Notes: generated from the letters alone by a model not told the origin. A stretch of DNA of 64,000 nt from Chryseobacterium sp. (GCA_031286615.1 JAITUA010000007.1:234701-298700); one strand, 5' to 3'; shown: positions 44,588 through 54,700, numbered from the stretch's first letter. Numbers and translations: made by a program.

Positions 44588-45508
44588 ATGATTACAGTTG
44601 AATCGGTTTCAAAAAGTTTTAACGGGAAAAAAGCCGTTGATGCTATTTCTTTTCAGGCCAATGATAAAGAAATTTTGGTGCTTTTAGGAACAAGCGGCTG
44701 CGGAAAAACAACCATGCTGAAGATGATAAACCGTCTCGTTGACGTAGATTCCGGAACTATTTTGATTGATGGTAAAAATATTCAGTCACAAAAAGTGGAA
44801 GAGGTGTGTATGGGAATCGGATTTGTTATGCAGCATTCCGGATTATTTCCCCATTACACCATACAACAGAACATAGCAGTCATTCCTGAATTATTGAAAT
44901 GGGACAAAAAAAAGACAGCCAGAAGAACTCTTGAATTATTGCATAAACTTCATCTTTCAGAAGAGGTACTTACAAGATTTCCAAACGAATTAAGCGGCGG
45001 ACAGCAGCAAAGAGTAGGAATTGCCCGTGCTTTGATTGCAGATTCATCTGTTTTGCTGATGGACGAACCGTTCGGAGCATTAGATAATATTACTAAAACC
45101 GATATTCATTCAGAATTCAAATCGCTGGAAGAACTTAAAAATAAGACGATTATTCTGGTTACCCACGATGTTCAGGAAGCATTTGATTTAGGCCATAAAA
45201 TCTGCCTGATGGATCAAGGAAGAATTATTCAGACGGGAACTCCGAAAGAAATGCTGTATCAACCTAAAAATGATTTTGTTAAAAATTTCTTTGCCAAAAA
45301 CCGGCTTTTACTGGAATATAAAGTGGCCAGACTGAAAGATCTGACCTCTCTGATTGAAGGCCGCCGTTTCTATGAAGAGCTTCATTTTTCAGAAAATTCA
45401 AATGTATGGGATACTTTGCAGCAGTTGAGTGCAGATACTTTGCTTTCCGAAGATTATGAAACTCTGGTGAAAGCTTTTAATGAATACCGAAAACTTCAGG
45501 CTGTATGA
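44588..45508 (+). CDS. ABC transporter ATPase, EgtV/OpuCA-like
   Basis: About 306 residues from the ATG at 44588, placed 8 bp after egtB; the frame is open back into egtB (44546) but those 14 residues are out of family. Walker A GTSGCGKTT, signature LSGGQQQRVGIARAL, Walker B VLLMDEPFGALD and switch THDVQEAFDLG place it in the betaine/choline/ergothioneine (OpuC/EgtV) group. The C-terminal 70 residues do not show the CBS pair of OpuCA. Stop and next start overlap (ATGA), so expression is coupled to the permease fusion. Confidence 0.93.
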   Translation: MITVESVSKSFNGKKAVDAISFQANDKEILVLLGTSGCGKTTMLKMINRLVDVDSGTILIDGKNIQSQKVEEVCMGIGFVMQHSGLFPHYTIQQNIAVIPELLKWDKKKTARRTLELLHKLHLSEEVLTRFPNELSGGQQQRVGIARALIADSSVLLMDEPFGALDNITKTDIHSEFKSLEELKNKTIILVTHDVQEAFDLGHKICLMDQGRIIQTGTPKEMLYQPKNDFVKNFFAKNRLLLEYKVARLKDLTSLIEGRRFYEELHFSENSNVWDTLQQLSADTLLSEDYETLVKAFNEYRKLQAV

Positions 45509-47070
45509 GTGAGCAAAGTTTTTGGCAGTTTATCACAGAGCAGCATGAGAAACTGCTTACTCAGGTTGTACAGCATCTGGGACTTACTTTTTTGTCTCTG
45601 TTTCTGGCGATTATTATTGGAGTACCTTTAGGGATTCTTATTGCCCGGAAAAGAAAATTATCAGGTTCTGTTTTGGGAATTGCAGGAATTTTACAAACGA
45701 TTCCCAGTATTGCTTTGCTCGGTTTTATGATTCCTGCTTTCGGGATTGGGGCAACTCCGGCTATTGTAGCATTGCTGATCTACGCGCTTTTACCCATCAT
45801 CAGAAATACTTACACCGGAATAGCGGAAGTAGATCCGGCGGTAACTGAAGCTGCAAAAGCAATGGGAATGAATAGAAGACAGTTGCTTTTCAAAGTTCAG
45901 CTTCCTTTGGCAATGCCTGTCATTATTGCAGGAATCAGAACAGCGGCGGTTATTAATGTTGGGGTGGCTACTTTGGCTTCATTTGTGGCAGCAGGAGGTT
46001 TGGGTGAATTTATTTTTGGCGGAATTTCCCTTAATAATACCAATATGATTCTAGCTGGTGCAATTCCGGCAGCGTTATTGGCTGTTCTTTTAGATCAGAC
46101 CATCGCAGTTTTACAGAGATTAAGTTATCAGTCAGTAAAGAAATTAAAATATATTGTTCCGGTTGTTTTGGCGATTGTTGGGATCGTTTATTTTTTGGTT
46201 TCCGCTTCAAACCATAAGCTTAAGGCAGGTTTTACACCTGAATTTATGGGAAGGCAGGACGGTGATCTGGGGCTTCGTTCGGTATACGGGCTTGATGTAC
46301 AGCCTCTGGTGGTAAGTGATGCCATTATGTACAAAGCAGCTTACGAAAAAGAATTGGACCTCATCAGCGGATATTCTACAGATGGGAGGATCAAAGCTTT
46401 TGATTTGTACGTTCTGGAGGATGACAAGAAGATTTTTCCTCCCTATTTTGCTGCTCCGGTGATCAAAACAAAAACTCTGGAAAAGTTTCCCGAACTGGAA
46501 AAAACTTTGAATCTTTTAGCAGGTAAATTCAATGATTCAATCATGACAGATTTGAATTATAAAGCTGATTATCTTAAACAAACTCCTGAGAAAATTGCTA
46601 AAGATTTTTTAGTAAGAACAAACCTATATAAAAATCCACGCAAAGGAAATTCCCAAACCATAAAAATCGGGTCAAAAATTTTTGGTGAACAGTATATTCT
46701 TGCCGAAATTTACAAAATGCTCATTGAAGGCTATACCGATTATAAAGTGGAAACAAAAACAGGGCTTGGCGGAACGAAAATCTGCTTTGATGCTCTGATG
46801 AATGATGCGATTGATTTTTATCCTGAATATACGGGAACCGGGCTGCTGGTTTTGCTGAAACCTTCGGCAAAAACGATAGAAGAAGTCTCTAAGAGTCCGG
46901 AAAAAACATTGGATTATGTCAATCTGGAATTTCAGAAACAATACGGAATTGAATGGCTGAAACCACTCGGTTTTAATAATGCGTATGCTTTGATGATGCG
47001 AAGGAAACAGGCGAATGAACTTAAAATTAAAAATATTTCAGACCTGAAAAATTATCTGGATTCAAATTAA
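45505..47070 (+). CDS. ABC permease fused to a substrate-binding domain with swapped halves (EgtU-like)
   Basis: 521 residues. Residues 1-235 are an OpuCB-type permease (LQTIPSIALLGFMIPAFGIG, AAKAMGMNRRQLLFKVQLPLAMPVI). The rest is an osmoprotectant/ergothioneine-type binding domain facing the periplasm. In known fusions such as pneumococcal EgtU the order is KIGSK..E-half, then the half with LKAGF..EF..R.DG..GL..YGL and YSTD..I. Here the order is reversed: residues 238-375 hold LKAGFTPEFMGRQDGDLGL, GYSTDGRIKAFDLYVLEDD and FPPYFAAPV; residues 384-518 hold TIKIGSKIFGEQYILAEIY, YPEYTGTGLL and LKPLGFNNAYAL, ending at ISDLKNYL. So the binding domain is circularly permuted. Context with egtD and egtB suggests ergothioneine as ligand; betaine or choline are alternatives. 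Confidence 0.9.
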   Translation: MSEQSFWQFITEQHEKLLTQVVQHLGLTFLSLFLAIIIGVPLGILIARKRKLSGSVLGIAGILQTIPSIALLGFMIPAFGIGATPAIVALLIYALLPIIRNTYTGIAEVDPAVTEAAKAMGMNRRQLLFKVQLPLAMPVIIAGIRTAAVINVGVATLASFVAAGGLGEFIFGGISLNNTNMILAGAIPAALLAVLLDQTIAVLQRLSYQSVKKLKYIVPVVLAIVGIVYFLVSASNHKLKAGFTPEFMGRQDGDLGLRSVYGLDVQPLVVSDAIMYKAAYEKELDLISGYSTDGRIKAFDLYVLEDDKKIFPPYFAAPVIKTKTLEKFPELEKTLNLLAGKFNDSIMTDLNYKADYLKQTPEKIAKDFLVRTNLYKNPRKGNSQTIKIGSKIFGEQYILAEIYKMLIEGYTDYKVETKTGLGGTKICFDALMNDAIDFYPEYTGTGLLVLLKPSAKTIEEVSKSPEKTLDYVNLEFQKQYGIEWLKPLGFNNAYALMMRRKQANELKIKNISDLKNYLDSN

Positions 47071-47081
47071 TAATCTTAAAC

Positions 47082-48239
47082 ATGAAGTACAATTTCGACG
47101 AAATCATAGAAAGGAGAGGAAGTCATTCCGTAAAATGGGACTGGGCAAAGGCAGACATTTTACCTATGTGGGTTGCTGATATGGATTTTAAAACTGCTCC
47201 GGAAGTGATTCAGGCTATCTCTGAGAAGGTTTCTCACGGTGTTTACGGATATGGTACTATTCCTAAAAGTTTTCATCAGTCTGTTATCGATTGGTGGGAA
47301 ACAAATCATCATTTTACGATAGAAAAAGACTGGCTTTTACCTGCAACGGGCATTCTTCCGTCACTTTCGGCGATCGTTCGTACTTTTGTAAAGCCTGATG
47401 AAAATATTATTTTGCAGACTCCTGTTTACAATCATTTTTTTACCATTTTAGAAAATTACGGCTGTCATGTTGTTTGTAATGATCTGAAATATGAAGCAGG
47501 AAATTACACCATCGATTTTGATGATCTTGAAGAGAAAGCTTCTGATCCGAAAACTAAACTTTTGCTGTTCTGCAATCCTCATAACCCGGTGGGGAAAGTC
47601 TGGACAAGAGAAGATCTGGAGAAAATAGCTGATATTTGTTCGCGGAACAACGTGATGGTAGTTTCTGATGAGATTCATTCTGATTTGATTTTTAATAACC
47701 GTCAGCACATTCCGTTTGTTTCGGTAGCACAGCATTATGAGCTTCAGTCAGTTACTTGTGGTTCGCCATGTAAGACTTTCAATTTCTCAGGGTTGCCAAT
47801 ATCGTATCTGATTTCTCAGGACAAAAATATACTAGAACAGACCGGCAAAATGCTGGAACTTCAGGAAAACAGCTATCCTAATCCAATTGCCATGGAAGCC
47901 TTGATTGCTGCCTACACAAAAGGACATGAATGGATGGATGAACTGAAAGACTATCTGTATCAGAATTTCATATTTCTGAAGAGTTTTTGCAGTGAACATC
48001 TGCCTGAAATCAAAGTGACTCCTTTGGAGGCTACTTATCTTGTTTGGCTGGATTGTCGCGCATTCGGTAAAACTTCTGATGAATTGTCAAAAATTCTTTT
48101 GATGGACGGCAAAGTGTGGCTTAATTCGGGGACGATGTATGGTCAAAATGGGGAAGGTTTTATGAGAATCAATATCGGTTGTCCAAGGCAGCTCCTGGCA
48201 GAAGGGCTGGAACGATTGAAAAAAGCTTTGAAAGAATAA
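47082..48239 (+). CDS. MalY/PatB-type PLP-dependent C-S lyase, candidate EgtE equivalent
   Basis: 385 residues. Fold-type I aminotransferase-like C-S beta-lyase: NPHNPVGKVWTREDLE, VVSDEIHSDLIF and the PLP Lys (about 231) in CKTFNFSGLPISYLI. Family members cleave cystathionine or cysteine conjugates to thiol, pyruvate and ammonia. It begins 11 bp after the EgtU-like gene and ends the egt operon. The last step of ergothioneine synthesis needs such a lyase for hercynylcysteine sulfoxide; in mycobacteria that is the different PLP enzyme EgtE, absent here. So it is a candidate replacement, by inference. Confidence 0.9.
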   Translation: MKYNFDEIIERRGSHSVKWDWAKADILPMWVADMDFKTAPEVIQAISEKVSHGVYGYGTIPKSFHQSVIDWWETNHHFTIEKDWLLPATGILPSLSAIVRTFVKPDENIILQTPVYNHFFTILENYGCHVVCNDLKYEAGNYTIDFDDLEEKASDPKTKLLLFCNPHNPVGKVWTREDLEKIADICSRNNVMVVSDEIHSDLIFNNRQHIPFVSVAQHYELQSVTCGSPCKTFNFSGLPISYLISQDKNILEQTGKMLELQENSYPNPIAMEALIAAYTKGHEWMDELKDYLYQNFIFLKSFCSEHLPEIKVTPLEATYLVWLDCRAFGKTSDELSKILLMDGKVWLNSGTMYGQNGEGFMRINIGCPRQLLAEGLERLKKALKE

Positions 48240-48735
48240 AACGGAAAGCCATGAAAAATGGTAACCGCAATTAATAATATAAAAAATAAGCGTCAATTTT
48301 TACGAATTGGCGCTTATTGTATTTGGATCATTTTGTTATTTGTTTAATGGTATAGAGTATGAGAATTGTGAGTTGCAGTGTATCATGGTGTGTTGAAAAA
48401 TACATACAGTAAGTGTGAGTTAAGTGTAAAATGTGCTGTGAATTAAAATTTTAGACAGAAAAAAATAATCAATATTGAGTGAAAAAAGTGTGTTGAAAGA
48501 ATATTTTTATTATTTTTATAAAATAAACTAATACATGTAAATAAATGAAAATTATTCACGTATAAATATTTATTTAAATATAATACATTAAAAATACCCC
48601 TATTTTATTTTAATAATATAATAAATCTTGTCCATTGATAAGGTTGTCTTTCTATGCACTAAAGACAATGTATCATTAAAAATAAATACGGATAGAATTA
48701 AACTTTAACCATACACTTAAAACCAAATTATTCTC
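48240..48735. other. Gene-free A+T-rich interval after the egt operon
   Basis: 496 bp. A terminator at 48285-48318, then very A+T-rich sequence with two copies of GTGTGTTGAAA (about 48388 and 48489). No open frame with coding character and no clear promoter for the amidohydrolase gene. Confidence 0.45.
48285..48318 (+). terminator. Intrinsic terminator of the egt operon
   Basis: AATAAGCGTCAATT pairs with AATTGGCGCTTATT (one T-G wobble), loop of about 6 nt, with flanking A/T-runs. Confidence 0.85.
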
Positions 48736-50646
48736 ATGGAAAAACAACACAATCACACGCATGGCTGCACCCATTGCTCTTGCCACAATCCTGTTTTAGA
48801 TGTTCTTAAAGAAGAACTTTTCAGTGCAGAAAATCTAACGAAGATCAATCCCGGTTCCGGAAAAGCTACCCACGAAAAACCACAAACACTGATGGTAAGC
48901 GGAGGTACTATTCTGCCAATGATTGGTGGTTCCACCGGTACCATTGAAGCTATTGGATTTGCAGATGGAAAGGTAGTTGTAACAGGTACAACAGATCAGG
49001 TAGAAAGCTATATGAATGATAAGCATTCAGGGTTTCAGAGAAAAGAATTAACCGGTACTCAAACTTTACTTCCCGGACTGATTGAGCCCCATGTTCATAT
49101 GATTCCTACGGCAATGATGACCGGCTGGCTGGATTTGAGCCCTTTTGACGGACAGAATTTAAAAGCGATATATGATTTGACTTCTGTTGGGGCCATCATC
49201 AACGGGCATATTCCTAAAATTCCGGGAGCAGTTATTTTAGGAAGAGGATTGGATCCGTCATTGATGCCTTTTAAGGAAACTGATGGGAAAAAGGAATTGA
49301 TAACGATTGATAATGTCATCCTTGATACGATTAATCATGATACTCCTATGATGCTGTTAAGTGCCTCTATGCATACCCTTTATCTGAATACTAAAGCATT
49401 AGAGTATGTATTTGATCATAATCCGGATATAAAGAGCGAGTATAAAACTGTTGACAGGTATATCAGTGAAACGAAAGGTCAGCTGCAGGAAGGTTTGCAG
49501 ATGACTCCGGCATTGAAGACTATAAAACTGCAGATCATTGCGATGAGCATAGAGATCAACCGTTATCTTACGGAGCTTTTTCACACGGCGAATTCAAGAG
49601 GAGTTACTTTTATGTATGATGCCGGACTGAATAAGGGCTCGGTAACACTTTTAACCAAATATTTTGAGACTCATCCTGAAGTGGTAAGAACGGGTGGGGC
49701 ACATCTTTGCTCTAATCAGGAAGATGTAGATAAACTGGATCATTATAAAGAACCGGAACATTATAAACCTGTATATTATGGGCATATTAAAGTGGTTTCG
49801 GATGGTTCAAACCAGGGATTAACCGGATATCAGAGTGCTCCATACCTATGCAATCCTGCAGATAATACAGGGGTATTTAATTTTCCGCAGACAGGGATTC
49901 CTGCCAATACAATTCCGCCAAGTTATAATACACTGATCAATTCTGTGGTGGCGGTAAAAGGCTGGCCGCTGATGGTTCATGCTAATGGCGATCAGGCGGT
50001 AACTTTTGCTATCAATGCGTATCAACGTACTCTGGCTCAATATAAAGGTCCTGAACTTCGTAACCGTATAGAACATTGTTCTCTTCTGACAGCGGATCAG
50101 ATTACTAATATGCTCCAGATGGGAGTTTCACCAAGTTTCCTTATCGGACACGTAGGGTATTGGGGATATGCTTTTAAGGAAGTAATATTCGGTGAAAAGG
50201 CACAAATGCTTGATCTTTGCGGTTCAACGCTTGCTGCCGGAATGAGAATTACCCTTCACAGTGATAATGAGGTGAGCCCGTTAGGTCCTTTGAGAATGAT
50301 GGAGCAATCGATTACCAGAATCATGGAAAAGAATCCAAAGGATATTGAAGTTTTAAACGGTGCGGAACGTATTACTCCTGAACAGGCTTTGATTGCGGTG
50401 ACTTATGATGCTGCATGGCAGTGTTACGCAGACAAGTGGGTAGGATCGCTGGATAATGGATATTTTGCTGATTTCGTTATATTGGAACAGAACCCTCTTT
50501 CACTAAATACTCCTTCACTACAATACATGAAAATGCGGGATATTCCGGTATTGGAAACCTGGGTAGGCGGTGTTTGTGTATATACCTTTGATGAGAATAG
50601 AAAGACAGAGACCGAAAAAGATATGATTTTTTCAGGCAAACAATAA
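48736..50646 (+). CDS. YtcJ-like amidohydrolase with His/Cys-rich N-terminal leader
   Basis: 636 residues. Metal-dependent amidohydrolase of the TIM-barrel superfamily: first metal motif LLPGLIEPHVHM, later LMVHANGDQAV and the conserved Asp region in LHSDNEVSPLGPL. The first 17 residues (HNHTHGCTHCSCH) are crowded with His and Cys, an unusual metal-binding-type leader ahead of the catalytic domain. No signal peptide. Substrate unknown; amide or cyclic-imide bonds are typical. Confidence 0.9.
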   Translation: MEKQHNHTHGCTHCSCHNPVLDVLKEELFSAENLTKINPGSGKATHEKPQTLMVSGGTILPMIGGSTGTIEAIGFADGKVVVTGTTDQVESYMNDKHSGFQRKELTGTQTLLPGLIEPHVHMIPTAMMTGWLDLSPFDGQNLKAIYDLTSVGAIINGHIPKIPGAVILGRGLDPSLMPFKETDGKKELITIDNVILDTINHDTPMMLLSASMHTLYLNTKALEYVFDHNPDIKSEYKTVDRYISETKGQLQEGLQMTPALKTIKLQIIAMSIEINRYLTELFHTANSRGVTFMYDAGLNKGSVTLLTKYFETHPEVVRTGGAHLCSNQEDVDKLDHYKEPEHYKPVYYGHIKVVSDGSNQGLTGYQSAPYLCNPADNTGVFNFPQTGIPANTIPPSYNTLINSVVAVKGWPLMVHANGDQAVTFAINAYQRTLAQYKGPELRNRIEHCSLLTADQITNMLQMGVSPSFLIGHVGYWGYAFKEVIFGEKAQMLDLCGSTLAAGMRITLHSDNEVSPLGPLRMMEQSITRIMEKNPKDIEVLNGAERITPEQALIAVTYDAAWQCYADKWVGSLDNGYFADFVILEQNPLSLNTPSLQYMKMRDIPVLETWVGGVCVYTFDENRKTETEKDMIFSGKQ

Positions 50647-50686
50647 TGAGTTCTGAATGAAATTAAATAATTGCTGATCAAATATC

Positions 50687-50715
50687 AATCAGAGCAGATC
50701 ATTTCTGTTCTGATT
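50687..50715 (+). terminator. Intrinsic terminator after amidohydrolase gene
   Basis: AATCAGAGCAGA pairs with TCTGTTCTGATT (one G-T wobble), followed by TTTTATTTTTATT. Confidence 0.85.
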
Positions 50716-50765
50716 TTATTTTTATTGATAAATATTTATGGGAGAGAAGATGCTTATTGGTGCAA

Positions 50766-50798
50766 AATAAAACCACAACTTCTTGTTGTGGTTTTATT
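50766..50798 (-). terminator. Intrinsic terminator of the minus-strand eCIS cargo operon
   Basis: AATAAAACCACAAC pairs perfectly with GTTGTGGTTTTATT around TTCTT, just beyond the stop of the 50809 gene on the minus strand. Confidence 0.88.
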
Positions 50799-50808
50799 GT
50801 TATTTGCG

Positions 50809-51156
50809 TTAAGGAATGTAATGATAAGTGCCTTCAAAAAATAAGATATACCTTCCGGGCTGAAATTCCCCATATGAAAACAGATAGATTATATCATCCT
50901 TTTTAAGATAATGAATTTCCAATCCCTCTTCAGATACATATTTTTCAATAAAACTGTTTCTTACATTAAATTCACTTTCTCTGACGATGGTATCAAAACT
51001 TTCATCATCTATTTCTTTTTTTAAATCTCTTAATGGACTGTTGTAAAAATCAATCAATTTGATTTTTTGATTTTCAATTTCAAAAATTTCTTTTAGGCAT
51101 TCTTGTTCATCGCCATCAAATAATTTTTGTCTGGTTATTTCGTTTTTTCTGATCAT
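50809..51156 (-). CDS. Small protein of unknown function, last gene of the eCIS cargo operon
   Basis: 115 residues, acidic, no signal peptide or known domain (ends GEFQPGRYILFFEGTYHYIP). It follows the HEAT-like protein gene by 67 bp and is closed by a strong terminator. Position in a toxin operon makes a chaperone, adaptor or second immunity protein possible, but the sequence itself gives no function. Confidence 0.65.
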   Translation of the reverse strand: MIRKNEITRQKLFDGDEQECLKEIFEIENQKIKLIDFYNSPLRDLKKEIDDESFDTIVRESEFNVRNSFIEKYVSEEGLEIHYLKKDDIIYLFSYGEFQPGRYILFFEGTYHYIP

Positions 51157-51223
51157 ATTTTTTTAGTTTAGATTTAATATATTGATTTACTAAAGGATAT
51201 GTTCTTTAAGCTTCAATTTAAAA

Positions 51224-51739
51224 TTATTGTGCTTCTGAAATCAATTTTTCTATTAACTTCCAATCTACATTTTCATCAAAATGATCCCAATCTGAAATTT
51301 GGTTTGGTCTGCTTTCAGGGGTTAAAGGAGATACATAAAATATACATCGGTAAGCTGTTTCCCTAATATTAACTTCGGTGTTTTTATTTTCGAGAATTGA
51401 ATAAAGGGTTTTCATAACTGATGCTTTATTCTGTTTACGATATGTGTTTGCCCAGCTTATCAGGGCATCTGATCTTACGTCGTCATCTTTATCATATGAA
51501 AACATTTCCCATGCTTTATCTCTAAATTCTTCCATTCCCCAATAAAAGCACAAAACTCTGATGGCTGCACTGCGTGCTTGTTCGCTGGGATCGTCACATA
51601 TTTTTACAATAATATTCTTTAACTGATTTTTTTCCTGAGGTGTCCAAGAATATTTTTTTCCGCAATCTATTAGTAAATCATATAATTCGTTTCCGTCTGA
51701 TTCATTTTCAAGTAATTGCTGCATTTCTTTTACATTCAT
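51224..51739 (-). CDS. HEAT-like repeat protein, candidate immunity protein for the TNT cargo
   Basis: 171 residues of helical repeats (QARSAAIRVLCFYWGMEEFRDKAW, DDVRSDALISWANTYRKQN, VNIRETAYRCIFYV) typical of HEAT/armadillo-like scaffolds, with an acidic overall charge. Starts 11 bp after the stop of the TNT-domain cargo gene, the usual place of an immunity or cognate-binding protein. Known TNT antitoxins have other folds, so the immunity role is inference. The protein could also be a loading adaptor for the injection system. Confidence 0.75.
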   Translation of the reverse strand: MNVKEMQQLLENESDGNELYDLLIDCGKKYSWTPQEKNQLKNIIVKICDDPSEQARSAAIRVLCFYWGMEEFRDKAWEMFSYDKDDDVRSDALISWANTYRKQNKASVMKTLYSILENKNTEVNIRETAYRCIFYVSPLTPESRPNQISDWDHFDENVDWKLIEKLISEAQ

Positions 51740-51750
51740 GATATTTGTAA

Positions 51751-54700
51751 TTAATTTTTTATTGTTTTATTTACTTCTTCTTTTAACTTACTTAAATCTT
51801 TTAGTAATTCTTCAAATTCTTCATAGTTTAATGGATTTTTGGACATTTGGCTTTTTAAAGCTTTCGTAGCATTTATAATACTGTTCATTGCTTGTTCATT
51901 TTCAGCTATATGATCGTAAGGAACTCCATTTGAATCTAAAATTTGCTCTCCTCTTTTCTCTTTAATTACAGCAGCTAAATCATCTGGTGTTAGATTTTTT
52001 TTAATACTGTTTCGAGCTTTTTCAAGCTTTCTCTTTAAATCCTGTAGATGATGAGAAAAATCTAAATTCCTCCATTTCTTTAAGAAATTATTTCTATAGT
52101 TCTGCCAATCAATTAATCTTTGTAGTTCTTCAGGAGTAAGGGGAGGCTTGTTTTTTCCTGTTGAAGTCAATTGATCTTCCGGATATCCTGTAGTTTTTAC
52201 TTTTGTAACCTCAACTACCTCTTCCTTGTTATTGATTGGTGCACTTTCTTCTTTTACTAGCTTTTCTTCCTCATTTTTATTACCTCTTATTTTTTTTCCT
52301 TTAATCGATCTTGCTTTAGCTAAATTAGTGTTTTTTGATGTTTTACTGATAGGTTTTATATATCCTTCTTTTATTAAATCGTTGATAGATACCGGCAGTT
52401 CATACTGAATACCTCCGCCTTTTTCTCCAAACCAAGGGATAATTTCTCCTTCACTGACCTGAGGTATATCTTTTAATACTTTATATCTTGTGTATGGTTT
52501 ACTATCTGTTCCTTTAGATAAAGCTCTGTCTGTATAAGGAGTACCATCTTTTCCTGCAAAGGTTCCTCTATCCTGGAAAACTCCATTTTCATCAATCCAT
52601 CCACCATATCTGTCAAAAATACTTCCTTCTTTTAAGGTAACTTCTATGGTACTTGTTGCTCCCCGGTTCGGAGGCCAGTTTCCATTGAGATTTTTGTCCG
52701 TAAACAATTGTTCTAATTGTTTCCAGTTTTTATTTTTAAATAAATCGTATGCCTGTTTTGCTATTTCATCAGATGGGAAACCACCCTCAACGGATTTTAA
52801 GAATTGATTAAAATCAGGTTGTTTATAAGTATTTTCTAGAGCGTGTACTGCTGGTTTATTGCCAGCTGTAATTTTTGGTGATTTTCCACCTGTTAAATTC
52901 TCAGGCGTATCAATAAATTCACTATGCTGCTCCGGATTGTAAGGTTTTTTTGATGTTTGCTTAGATGTTTGTCTTTTTACTTTTGGCAGCTTCTCTAATT
53001 CTCCTCCTTTTAAATTTTTACTGCTTAGCATCAACAATCCTGCAGTTAATGTCAATTGCCCTAAAATTTTAACGATAGCATCTATTTTCTCTCCTGTAGT
53101 AAGGTTTTTATTATCATGAATATCTTGTATGCTCTCCAAACCTTCGGAGGTAATCATTACTGCTGCAGTGCCATTAAGAGCAAAATCAGTTAGAATGATA
53201 TAACGCATCCCTGTTGATGATATTTTGATAACAGAAGATACCTTAGCGATGCTGGATAATGAGCCTGCCATTCCTAAAAAGCTGGAGGCAATCATAATAA
53301 CATCCAAAGCCAGTGTTTCGTTGGTAAGTGTTCCTTTTTCTACCTTATCTATAATGCCGGCTGTTCCGGAAGTGGCACCCGCAGCACCTGCAGCTATAAA
53401 TAAGTAAGGAGCAATAGGAGCTGCCGGTGTAAATGTGGCTACCAATCCGGCTACTGCCAATCCTAAGGAAGCCCAGCCCGCTCCGGTAGAAAGTGATTCC
53501 ATGAACGACGCTCCGTCAGTAGTGAAATTCCCTTTTAGAGTAGGATAGCCCAATGTATTGGACGGAATTTGATAAGCAAGAATACCATCCGGATACGTAT
53601 TTTTACTGTCAAATTCTTCAAATAAATCTTTTAAATTATTTCCTTCATAAGTACGCTGATGCTGTACACCTGGGGTAAGGTCTGTTAATACATAATTGCC
53701 CGGATTCTTTTTGCTTTTTCCTATAAATAAATTGAGTGAAAGCGTTTCTGTAGTTTCCTCATTGATGGCTACTGCATTAATAGCTAATGCTGTTTTGGGA
53801 GCAATGGTATTAAAGCTGTTGTCAATGTTTTTCTTATATTCTTGTATATTTTTTAGAGTCTGATAATCATCCTTTGGTAAGATAACCTGTCGATAAGATG
53901 CTTCCTGCCCTGTTAGGTTATTATTTTTGTCTAATACCAGACAATGAATAGTATAAACTCCTGTGAGTGAATTTACAAAAGTAGCTGTTGCCTGCGCAGA
54001 ATTCATATTCCAGCCATCCCGGCCAAAGTATTCTCCTCTTTTATAACCGTAGACATCGGCATTTTTAGCATATTCTACTCCCATCTCTTTTGGGGTATTG
54101 ATTTCTGCGAACCAGAAATAATGATGATCTTTAGGAATAGATTGTCCTTTAATCGAATAATACAAATGTGGAATATGATTAGGATAAACACTTCCAACTT
54201 CTTCAGGGTTTTTAGATTCGGATTTAATATAGAAATTCGGATTGCTTTTCTGTTCTTTGGATGCTCCTTTTGAAAGATTGAACTCAATAAAGGCTACCTG
54301 CTGTCTGAAATCTGAATAATTTTGAATTTTATTCTTTTTTAAGTCACCGGCTGCTGCCTCTTCAAGGGTTTTAACCTGATATTCTTTGGTATGAGCTCTG
54401 AATTCTTTTGTTATGGTGTTTTCTATGATAAATACAAAAGTATAGTTCCCCGGCTTATGTGTATTAATAGAAAATTGGCTGATGACTGTTCCATCTTGTC
54501 TGAATGTTTTAGTATCCTTTCTAAAAGGGTATTCAAACAGGTTGTACACTCTGTCATCATTCTTGATCAATACTTTTCGGACAACTTCCGGAACTTTAGG
54601 TTTGCTTCCCTCAGCATACATAACAGGGTTTTCATATTGATAGGTACAATCAAATTCTATAGGCTGTCCTTCTATTGCATATTGTGTTTTAGGCTTAATC

